Program-made: the position numbers and the translations under genes
The notes under the pieces: model-generated
Told to the model about the DNA's origin: nothing
Database searches by the model: none
The model's input: the letters and a program-made list of their open reading frames with translations, nothing else
In this document: piece after piece, positions 1 to 5,752 of the stretch
Layout: each line of letters begins with the position of its first letter
Numbering within the stretch: the stretch's first letter is position 1
Source of the DNA: an uncultured Lachnoanaerobaculum sp.
GTDB taxonomy: Bacteria > Bacillota > Clostridia > Lachnospirales > Lachnospiraceae
Direction of reading: 5' to 3'
DNA length: 8,030 nt
Assembly: GCA_938041725.1 (NCBI GenBank)
Contig: CALISX010000531.1
Location: 1 to 8,030, forward strand

Positions 1-1
1 G

Positions 2-274
2 GGACGGAAAATGTGCCAGAAGCTAAAGGATGAGATTCCAAGGCATTTGTTTGAGATTCCCATTCAGGCAGCAGTGGGCAGCAAGATCATTGCCAGGGAA
101 ACGGTGAAGGCTATGCGAAAGGATGTATTGGCCAAGTGTTACGGCGGTGATATTTCCAGGAAAAGAAAGCTTTTAGAGAAACAAAAAGAGGGAAAGAAGA
201 GAATGCGCCAGATCGGAAATGTGGAGATTCCCCAGAAGGCCTTTATGAGTGTGTTAAAACTGGACGAAGACTGA
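2..274 (+). CDS. lepA: Elongation factor 4 (LepA), C-terminal part
   Basis: The reading frame is open at the left edge, so only the last 90 residues are present and the true start lies outside. LepA is a ribosome-associated translational GTPase that acts on stalled or mis-set ribosomes. What is seen is the LepA-specific C-terminal domain: the segment [20 protein letters not shown] followed by [14 protein letters not shown] and a final [13 protein letters not shown], which is near-diagnostic for the family; the basic residues of this domain contact tRNA and ribosome. The protein ends in LDED with a TGA at 272-274, at the usual family end, so no truncation is visible. The hemW start follows 12 bases later in the same direction, the conserved lepA-hemW order of Firmicutes, which suggests a shared transcript. 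Confidence 0.96.
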   Translation, partial: GRKMCQKLKDEIPRHLFEIPIQAAVGSKIIARETVKAMRKDVLAKCYGGDISRKRKLLEKQKEGKKRMRQIGNVEIPQKAFMSVLKLDED

Positions 275-286
275 TGTGGTATTGCT

Positions 287-1444
287 ATGGCTGGAAAAAA
301 GAAATTGGAACTGTATGTTCATATTCCCTTTTGTGAGAGAAAATGCGGTTATTGTGATTTTTTATCCTTTCCTGCTGACGATGTGTACAAGAAGGCCTAT
401 GTGGATCAGCTGGTGGCGGAAATCAGAGCCCAGGGGGCCTTCTATAAAAATTATCAAGTTTCCACCATATTTATAGGGGGGGGAACCCCCACCTCCCTGA
501 AGGGAGTCTGGATTGCCAATATTTTGTCGGCAATCTATGAGAGCTTTATTTTGGAGTCCGGGGCGGAGATTACCATGGAATGCAATCCCGGAACCCTAAG
601 TCCCGGAAAGTTGGAGTATATCAAGCAGTCTGGTGTGAACCGCATCAGCTTTGGACTCCAAAGCAGTGTGGATGCAGAGCTGGCCACACTGGGACGTATC
701 CATACCTATGGGGATTTTTTAACCGGCTATCAGATGGCGCGGGAGGCGGGCTTTCAAAATATCAACATTGATTTAATGAGCGGGATCCCCCTTCAGACCT
801 TGGACAGTTATCGGGACACCCTCAGACGGGTTTGTATGCTGAAACCTGAGCATATCAGCGCTTATTCTTTGATAGTGGAGGAGAACACTCCGTTTTATGC
901 AAAATACGGGGGAGAGGGGCAGGTGTTTTTGCCCTCAGAAGAGGCGGACAGACAAATGTACCACCTTACCAGGCGGGTGCTGGCGGAGCAGGGATATGAG
1001 CGGTATGAGATCAGCAACTATGCCAAAAAGGGTCGGGAGTGCCGGCATAATATGGGTTACTGGACCGGGGTGGAATATCTGGGGCTGGGACTGGGAGCCT
1101 ACAGCTATCTGATGCATCGGCGTTTCCATGTGGAAAGGGATTTCAGAACCTATATGTCTCTGGATTTGAAACAGGACATTACCCCTTTGTACCGGGATCT
1201 GACCCTTCAGGGGATGCGGGAGGATATGGAGGAATTCATGTTCTTGGGGCTGCGCTTAACCCGGGGGGTGTCCCTTCACGAGTTTAACCGGCGCTTTGGC
1301 CTTGATATGTTCATTGTTTTTGAAAAGGCCATTGGCATCAATATGCAAAGAGGTCTGCTGGAATATAAGGCACCTTTTTTGCGCCTTACAGAATTTGGCC
1401 TGGATGTGAGCAATATGGTCATGTCTGATTTTATATTGGATTAA
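287..1444 (+). CDS. hemW: HemW, radical SAM heme chaperone / coproporphyrinogen oxidase-like protein
   Basis: A 385-residue protein, normal length for HemW. The radical SAM cluster motif CX3CX2C is at C16, C20 and C23 (HIPFCERKCGYCDF); the residue two after the last Cys is Phe25, as in HemW, where true HemN enzymes have a fourth Cys. Next comes the SAM-binding loop IGGGTPTSL (about 68-76), then RISFGLQSS, DLMSGIPLQT, and the YEISNYAKKG and HNMGYW segments typical of the family. The HemN_C-like end contains EEFMFLGLRLTRGVSLHEFNRRFG. Characterised HemW proteins bind heme and are thought to hand it to respiratory enzymes; they lack coproporphyrinogen dehydrogenase activity, so older 'HemN' labels are misleading. 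The start at 287 is the first Met before the conserved LYVHIPF strand; no good Shine-Dalgarno is seen, so translation may be coupled to lepA. Product family is sure, the exact client is not. Confidence 0.95.
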   Translation: MAGKKKLELYVHIPFCERKCGYCDFLSFPADDVYKKAYVDQLVAEIRAQGAFYKNYQVSTIFIGGGTPTSLKGVWIANILSAIYESFILESGAEITMECNPGTLSPGKLEYIKQSGVNRISFGLQSSVDAELATLGRIHTYGDFLTGYQMAREAGFQNINIDLMSGIPLQTLDSYRDTLRRVCMLKPEHISAYSLIVEENTPFYAKYGGEGQVFLPSEEADRQMYHLTRRVLAEQGYERYEISNYAKKGRECRHNMGYWTGVEYLGLGLGAYSYLMHRRFHVERDFRTYMSLDLKQDITPLYRDLTLQGMREDMEEFMFLGLRLTRGVSLHEFNRRFGLDMFIVFEKAIGINMQRGLLEYKAPFLRLTEFGLDVSNMVMSDFILD

Positions 1445-1601
1445 GTTCCTGGAGGATATTTTTTTATTTACAGGAAGGACGGCAGTCTTAGCGCCCTTTG
1501 AAGGGGTGATTTCTGCTGACGATAACCACAGCCTGATTCGTTTTTGCACCAGCTGGGCAACCAAAATGGAGGATGTGAAAGCCCTGATAGAGCTTTTGTA
1601 A
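1445..1601 (+). pseudogene. Remnant of a threonine aldolase C-terminus
   Basis: The gap between hemW and the aminotransferase is not random. One frame (codons starting at positions divisible by three) stays open through it and ends in TAA at 1599-1601, reading ADDNHSLIRFCTSWATKM then EDVKALIELL. This closely resembles the end of low-specificity L-threonine aldolases, whose C-terminal strand and helix carry an R[FL]xTSWAT..E.DVD.L pattern. The upstream part is less clear: FLFTGRTAVLAPFEGV in this frame, while the neighbouring frame gives YFFIYRKDG, which also looks like the preceding strand, so a frameshift around 1480-1505 is possible. No catalytic lysine domain or start codon exists, so it is a relic of roughly 35-50 codons. 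The aminotransferase ATG lies 4 bases after its stop. Identification is from memory of the family pattern and not from alignment. Confidence 0.65.
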
Positions 1602-1605
1602 TACT

Positions 1606-2718
1606 ATGAAAAAGAAAGAGTCTATTTTTGTAACCAAAAGCAGTCTGCCCCCCAAGGAAGAATATATGCAAATGCTGGAGGTCATTTGGGAGAGCCGGTG
1701 GCTCACCAATATGGGACAGTTCCACCAGATGCTGGAGAGGGAGCTGTCCCATTATCTGGATACTCCGGAACTGGTGCTGTGCGTCAATGGCCATTTGGCC
1801 TTGGAGCTGATACTGCAGGCCATGGAGATAAAGGGGGAGGTCATTACCACCCCCTTTACCTTTGTATCCACCACCCATGCCATTGTGCGAAATGGTCTTA
1901 CCCCAGTATTTTGTGATATTTCCCCGGAGGATTTCACCATGGATCCTGCCAAAATCGAGGCTTTGATTACAGAAAAAACCAGCGCCATTATGCCGGTGCA
2001 TGTGTACGGCCACCCCTGTCAGGTGGAGGAAATCCAGCGGATTGCCCATAAGCATCATTTAAAGGTGATTTATGATGCAGCCCATACCTTTGGGGAGCGC
2101 TATATGGGACAGAGCCTGGCAAGCTTCGGAGATGCCAGTATGTACAGCTTTCATGCCACCAAGGTGTTTCATACGATTGAAGGAGGAGCAGTGGCCCTGA
2201 AAGACCCGGCTCTGCGCAGGGCTTTGGACTATTTAAAAAACTTTGGAATTTCCGACAAGGAAAATGTGCCCTTTGTGGGCAGCAATGCCAAGATGAATGA
2301 ATTTTGTGCGGCCATGGGCTTGTGCAATCTAAGACATATCAATGAATACATAGAAAACAGAAAGCAGGTGGCCCTGCGCTACGAAAAAAATCTGAAAAGT
2401 ACGCCCGGGCTTTCCCTTCCTCCCCTCCGGAGGGAGGTGGAGTATAATTACGCATATTTCCCCGTGGTGTTTGATACGCCTGCCTCTCGGGACAGGGTAT
2501 ATGAAGAGCTTGGGAAAGAAGAGATTTATACCCGAAAGTATTTTTACCCTTGCACGAATGCGCTGGCCTGCTATCAGGGCCGCTTTGATCCGGAGAAAAC
2601 CCCGGTGGCCAGGGACATTTCCCAAAGGGTACTTACCCTGCCCATTTACCCGGATCTGCCCCTGGAGGAGGCAGATCGGATTTGTGAGGGGATAGAGAGG
2701 ATACTGGGGCGGAGCTGA
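1606..2718 (+). CDS. DegT/DnrJ/EryC1/StrS family PLP-dependent sugar aminotransferase
   Basis: A 370-residue, full-length member of the family that aminates keto-sugar nucleotides (fold type I PLP enzymes). Visible landmarks in order: N-terminal FVTKSSLPP and RWLTNMGQFH, cofactor-side NGHLALELIL (about 61-70), TPFTFVSTTHAIVRNGLTPVF, VHVYGHPC, YDAAHTFG with Asp157 for the pyridine nitrogen and His160, and SFHATKVFHTIEGGAV with the Schiff-base Lys186. The C-terminal part has EYNYAYFPVVF and YTRKYFYPC, which normally shape the sugar-nucleotide site. Known relatives with the HxTKVFxTIEGG pattern make 4-amino- or 3-amino-6-deoxy sugars for surface glycans; the exact substrate cannot be read here. 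There is no strong Shine-Dalgarno, so coupling to the relic ORF just upstream may help initiation. Its neighbour across the terminator is a phosphocholine gene set, which fits a role in an aminosugar-containing wall polymer, but that link is inference. Confidence 0.92.
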   Translation: MKKKESIFVTKSSLPPKEEYMQMLEVIWESRWLTNMGQFHQMLERELSHYLDTPELVLCVNGHLALELILQAMEIKGEVITTPFTFVSTTHAIVRNGLTPVFCDISPEDFTMDPAKIEALITEKTSAIMPVHVYGHPCQVEEIQRIAHKHHLKVIYDAAHTFGERYMGQSLASFGDASMYSFHATKVFHTIEGGAVALKDPALRRALDYLKNFGISDKENVPFVGSNAKMNEFCAAMGLCNLRHINEYIENRKQVALRYEKNLKSTPGLSLPPLRREVEYNYAYFPVVFDTPASRDRVYEELGKEEIYTRKYFYPCTNALACYQGRFDPEKTPVARDISQRVLTLPIYPDLPLEEADRICEGIERILGRS

Positions 2719-2741
2719 ATTTTTTCAAGGGACAAATTTGA

Positions 2742-2775
2742 AGGGGGATGTGATTCCCATGAATCACATCCCCCT
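2742..2775. terminator. Strong hairpin between convergent genes, probable bidirectional terminator
   Basis: A perfect 15-bp stem: left arm AGGGGGATGTGATTC (2742-2756), loop CCAT (2757-2760), right arm GAATCACATCCCCCT (2761-2775). It lies 24 bases after the aminotransferase stop and about 50 bases after the stop of the minus-strand lysozyme gene, where a shared terminator would be expected. There is no classic uninterrupted T tract directly after the stem on either strand; the plus strand has TTTATTTTTG starting about 13 bases later, and the minus strand has a run of six U about 15 bases out. It may therefore be an imperfect intrinsic terminator or an mRNA 3'-end protecting hairpin. Confidence 0.7.
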
Positions 2776-2824
2776 CCATCGTAGCTGTTTATTTTTGATT
2801 GCCTCTTTATGTATGGCGGTTTGG

Positions 2825-4552
2825 CTAGTAGGCTACGGGCCCGATACCATAGGCGCTCCCGGCTACCGGAGAGGAGGCAGGACTGCTCTCCTGGGAAGCC
2901 TCCCGCACGGCTCCGGAGCTGTCGATGGTATACTGTCTGCCATTGAAAGAAAGGGTGGTATTGGACAGCATCCTGCCATCCTCACCCAGGTAGTAATTGA
3001 CACCATTTACTGTTATCATACCCTTTGCCATATCTCCGGAAGGATTCAAGTAGTACCAGGTTCCGTTTTCATTAAGCCATCCTGTCATCATGGCTCCAGA
3101 GGAGGTTAAGAAGTACCAGGCACCGGAAATATTATTCCAGCCGGTTTTCATCTTTCCGCTGTTGTCATGGTAATACCAGGTGCCTCGGTCGTTTACCCAG
3201 CCCACAGTCATGGCGCCGGTGGGGCCCATAAAATACCAGGAGGTGCCGTCGCTGATCCAACCTGTCATCATAGCCCCGGAGGGTGCCAGATAATAGCGGG
3301 ATTGGTTGACATCTATCCAGCCGGTTTTCATCCTGCCTTCTTCGTCACTGTAATACCAGGTGTTGCCATCCTGGATCCACCCTGTAACCAGGTTCCCAGC
3401 AGGAGCCAGGTAGTACCAGATATTATTTTCGCTCAGCCATCCGGTCCGCATCTCTCCATTCAGGTTCAAGTAGTACCGTTGTCTGTTGTCTTCGATCCAT
3501 CCTGTTTGTATTTTGCCGTCGCTTCCGGCAAAATACCATTTATTATTATCCCGAAGCCATCCTGTGGTCATCACTCCATTAGCGGGATTGAAATAGTAGG
3601 TGGCATTGTCTTTATTGAGCCATCCTGTGACCATGGCGCCGGTGGCATCGTCTAAGTAAAAGGTACCGCCCCTGTCTGTATGCCAGCCCTTGGATACCAG
3701 TCCGTCTTTATCCATGTAGAAGCTTCCCCGTCCGTCATTGATCCAGGATTCCTTCACCATTCGGTAGTTTCGGAAATAATAGGTCTTGTCTCGGATGGTA
3801 TGCCAGGTATTGGCCGGAATTTTATCATCAAAGGACTTATACTGGAAGTCAATATCTACCCTTCCCTGGATGCCGTTTACCGTGCCATTGCTGGTGGCCT
3901 GCCACATCACCGGATTGGGGTAGGAGTGTTTCACATTGTATCTGGCCACCCAGATATCATATTTTTTCAGGGCATTCATATCCAGCTTGTTGGCAATCCA
4001 GTAATCATTGGCATAGAGGATGGGATAATATCCGGCTTTCTCAATTTTGTCACAAAATGCCTTGATAATGGCAGTAAGCTGCTCCTTGGGAAGCTTTCCC
4101 TGGGTATTGGCATCCTCCACATCATAGGCCACAGGGTAGGAAATAGGATAATCCTTGATAATGTCCAGGACAAAATCCGCTTCCGCTTCTGCCTCTGCTA
4201 CCGTCATGGCATAGCCATAAATATATACTCCCAGGCGGATGCCGGCCTTATCGGCGGCCTCTAAGTTTTTACGGATATAGGGGTCTACAGCGCCTTTGTA
4301 CCGGGTGCCATGGATTACAAAGTTCACATCATCCGCAGCCACCTTATTCCAGTCAATTTCCTTTTGGTAATGGGATACGTCAATTCCTCGGGCAATGACG
4401 CCGTTTAAGGTGCTGCCGTCTAACATCCGGTAGCTGCCGGGACTTTGCATGGTCCATTCCCCTGCAGCAAAGGCAGATGCAGGAGCTGACAAAGAGAGGG
4501 AGGCAGCCAGGATCAAAGACAGGGCTGCCTTCATTAATGTTTGTATTTTCAT
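2825..4552 (-). CDS. Secreted GH25 lysozyme with C-terminal choline-binding-type repeat array
   Basis: A 575-residue exported protein. Residues 1-30 form a signal peptide (positive start, hydrophobic core, ...ASAFAA before GEW). Residues about 54-240 are a glycoside hydrolase family 25 (1,4-beta-N-acetylmuramidase) domain: GIDVSHYQKEIDW with Asp58, YDVEDANTQGKL with Asp144 and Glu146, and RVDIDFQYKSF with Asp233/Asp235 match the acidic residues of the GH25 barrel, so it should cleave peptidoglycan glycan chains. Residues about 250-530 are cell-wall-binding repeats; from 331 to 510 they recur every 20 residues exactly. A short Ser/Pro/Ala tail follows. The architecture resembles pneumococcal LytC and the Cpl-1 phage lysin in content. 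The start follows the upstream gene's stop by 11 bases, which hold an AGGAG (4558-4562) 5 bases from ATG, so the two are co-transcribed and probably coupled. That the ligand is choline is inferred from the neighbouring licC-licA gene. Confidence 0.93.
   Translation of the reverse strand: MKIQTLMKAALSLILAASLSLSAPASAFAAGEWTMQSPGSYRMLDGSTLNGVIARGIDVSHYQKEIDWNKVAADDVNFVIHGTRYKGAVDPYIRKNLEAADKAGIRLGVYIYGYAMTVAEAEAEADFVLDIIKDYPISYPVAYDVEDANTQGKLPKEQLTAIIKAFCDKIEKAGYYPILYANDYWIANKLDMNALKKYDIWVARYNVKHSYPNPVMWQATSNGTVNGIQGRVDIDFQYKSFDDKIPANTWHTIRDKTYYFRNYRMVKESWINDGRGSFYMDKDGLVSKGWHTDRGGTFYLDDATGAMVTGWLNKDNATYYFNPANGVMTTGWLRDNNKWYFAGSDGKIQTGWIEDNRQRYYLNLNGEMRTGWLSENNIWYYLAPAGNLVTGWIQDGNTWYYSDEEGRMKTGWIDVNQSRYYLAPSGAMMTGWISDGTSWYFMGPTGAMTVGWVNDRGTWYYHDNSGKMKTGWNNISGAWYFLTSSGAMMTGWLNENGTWYYLNPSGDMAKGMITVNGVNYYLGEDGRMLSNTTLSFNGRQYTIDSSGAVREASQESSPASSPVAGSAYGIGPVAY
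3023..3562 (-). repeat. Nine exact-period 60-bp repeats (20-residue wall-binding motifs)
   Basis: Within the lysozyme gene the dipeptide GW falls at residues 331, 351, 371, 391, 411, 431, 451, 471 and 491 without any indel, i.e. a 60-base period; less regular copies extend the array on both sides (about 2963-3805). Each unit has the CW_binding_1 pattern: GW, a turn, an aromatic pair (WYY, RYY or WYF), then a Gly-containing turn with G-x-M. Units three apart look more alike than neighbours (for example residues 351 and 411 both have an RYYL core, and 391 and 451 both end in MKT), hinting at duplication by 180-bp blocks. Confidence 0.9.
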
Positions 4553-4563
4553 GTATTCTCCTG

Positions 4564-5670
4564 TTACTGGGGACCGGAGGTCTGGCCTCGCTGAAGTCCC
4601 GTGCCCTCAGCCGCAGTGGAGGCAGCGGTGGTGGGGCTTTCTGATGTAGGGGAGGGGGCGCCGGTGGTAGGAGCAGAGGCTATGGTGGTGGTTGTGGCAG
4701 CCACAGTGGTTGTGGCAGCTGCAGTAGTTGCTCCGGAGCTGGTCCCGTTGCCGGCGGCCGTAGTGGTGGTCTGGGTGGAGGCAGAATGGGTGCCATTGGA
4801 ATTTCCTGCCACTTTCACGTTCTGGGGCGTTCCTCCCAGTACGGTGCATACCCCATTGGCATCAAAGGTATAGGTGTTGTTGTCAATGGTGAGGGTTTGG
4901 CCTTTAACCATCTTGCCGTCACTGCCCATATAGTAGTATTTTCCGCTGGAGCTGACCCATCCTGTTACCATAAAGCCCTTTTCATCAAAGAAATACCAGG
5001 TGCCGGAAATTTGTTTCCAGCCGTAGGACATTTTGCCCCGGTTGTCTCCGGTTTCCTCCTCCATGTAGTACTTGTGCTGGCCATCGTTGAGCCAGCCGGT
5101 CTTCATAACGCCATTGGCATCGAAATAGTAGAAGGTGGAGTCCATCTGCTGCCAGCCGGTTACCATCTTGCCATCGTTTTTAAAGAAATAACTTTCATTG
5201 CCGATTTTATTCCAGCCAAAGGCACAGCGTCCGTCGGATTTAAAATAATACCAGGCGCCGTCCATTTTCCGCCATCCTGTCATCATGGCGCCGGTTCCCC
5301 GCATATAGTAATAATTGGTATTGATCTTTAACCAGTTGCTTTGCACCAGAACACCATCGTTTAAATTGTAGTACCAGGTGCCGTCCACCTTCACCCATCC
5401 GGTGTTCATAAGACCATTGGATTTAAAATAATACCATTTGGAATTGATTTTCTTCCAGCCTGTGCTCATGGCGCCTGTGGAAAGATCCATATAATAATAT
5501 CCGTCAGAGGTTTGAATCCACCCCTTGCGTTTTTGGCCATTACTTTCCACATAGGTCCAGACGCCCTGGGAGTTCTGCCAGCCTGCGGCCAGCACTCCCG
5601 TAGCAGAAGTGATGGACATAAGGCCGACCAACGAGGCGGTCAAAGCTGCTTTTCCCATCTTTTTGTTCAT
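4564..5670 (-). CDS. Secreted choline-binding-type repeat protein with Thr/Ala-rich tail, no enzyme domain
   Basis: A 368-residue exported protein. The signal peptide covers about residues 1-29 (MNKKMGK, hydrophobic core, GVLAA before GWQ). Residues 30 to about 258 are roughly eleven cell-wall-binding repeats (GW...WYYF...G.M.TGW pattern), less regular than in the lysozyme next door; one unit has an insert EEETGDNRGK near 204-213. Residues about 280-368 are a low-complexity Thr/Ala/Ser/Gly tail ending in QRGQTSGPQ, with no LPXTG motif or membrane segment, so retention at the surface should depend on the repeats. No catalytic domain is present; a structural, adhesin-like or spacer role is possible but unproven. 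Start: ATG at 5668-5670 has a perfect AAGGAGG (5677-5683) 6 bases upstream. It lies between licC-licA (82 bases upstream) and the lysozyme (11 bases downstream), all on the same strand. Confidence 0.92.
   Translation of the reverse strand: MNKKMGKAALTASLVGLMSITSATGVLAAGWQNSQGVWTYVESNGQKRKGWIQTSDGYYYMDLSTGAMSTGWKKINSKWYYFKSNGLMNTGWVKVDGTWYYNLNDGVLVQSNWLKINTNYYYMRGTGAMMTGWRKMDGAWYYFKSDGRCAFGWNKIGNESYFFKNDGKMVTGWQQMDSTFYYFDANGVMKTGWLNDGQHKYYMEEETGDNRGKMSYGWKQISGTWYFFDEKGFMVTGWVSSSGKYYYMGSDGKMVKGQTLTIDNNTYTFDANGVCTVLGGTPQNVKVAGNSNGTHSASTQTTTTAAGNGTSSGATTAAATTTVAATTTTIASAPTTGAPSPTSESPTTAASTAAEGTGLQRGQTSGPQ
4567..4830 (-). repeat. Low-complexity Thr/Ala tail with an 18-bp tandem duplication
   Basis: The 3' part of the repeat-protein gene encodes a tail of about 88 residues dominated by Thr, Ala, Ser and Gly. 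On the plus strand, two near-identical 18-mers lie head to tail at 4689-4706 and 4707-4724 (TGGTTGTGGCAGCCACAG and TGGTTGTGGCAGCTGCAG), encoding the repeated AATTT-type peptide. Such tracts expand and contract easily, and Thr/Ser-rich tails are often O-glycosylated, though nothing here shows that. Confidence 0.75.
4897..5583 (-). repeat. Cell-wall-binding repeat array of the small repeat protein
   Basis: About eleven degenerate units of 20-22 residues (60-66 bases), recognisable by TGW/FGW/YGW at the unit border and by WYY, YYY or WYF in the middle. The unit at residues 111-131 has SNW in place of TGW and the one near residues 195-216 carries an insertion, so the array is not in perfect register, unlike the array in the adjacent lysozyme gene. 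Members of this family stack as beta-hairpins and bind choline between aromatic side chains of neighbouring units. Confidence 0.88.
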
Positions 5671-5720
5671 TTTGAACCTCCTTATACTGTATTGTCGGTA
5701 ACAAAGACATACTCCACTCT

Positions 5721-5749
5721 ATTATATCATTCCCTATGTGTACCGAAAA
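5721..5749 (-). promoter_or_regulatory. Promoter with extended -10 for the repeat-protein/lysozyme pair
   Basis: On the minus strand TGATATAAT (5721-5729) is a perfect extended -10 (TGnTATAAT). The expected -35 place (about 5744-5749) reads TTTTCG, which is poor, as is common with extended -10 promoters. Transcription would start around 5714, giving a leader of some 45 bases. The -35 area lies only 4 bases from the licC-licA stop, and no terminator is seen between, so the downstream genes could be read both from here and from the licC-licA promoter. Confidence 0.6.
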
Positions 5750-5752
5750 GAC

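Noticed and set aside
1468..2058. 196-codon minus-strand open frame
   Set aside because: Antisense to the aminotransferase start and the aldolase relic, with no family resemblance or ribosome-binding site.
2738..3109. 123-codon plus-strand open frame beginning in the terminator hairpin
   Set aside because: Its start is inside the hairpin stem and it runs antisense to the lysozyme gene's 3' end.
2963..3805. Evenly spaced repeats as a possible CRISPR array
   Set aside because: The 60-base period is coding, in frame and degenerate, and corresponds to protein wall-binding motifs; there are no invariant repeats with unique spacers.
3167..4264. Long plus-strand open frames (162 and 194 codons) with repeated-looking peptides
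   Set aside because: They are antisense to the lysozyme gene; their internal repetition is only the mirror of its 60-bp repeats.
4786..5331. 181-codon plus-strand open frame
   Set aside because: Antisense to the repeat-protein gene; its periodic peptide mirrors the wall-binding repeats.
5684..5690. TATAAG-like -10 just before the repeat-protein start codon
   Set aside because: It overlaps the Shine-Dalgarno site, so a transcript from it would have almost no leader; the extended -10 at 5721-5729 is far better placed.
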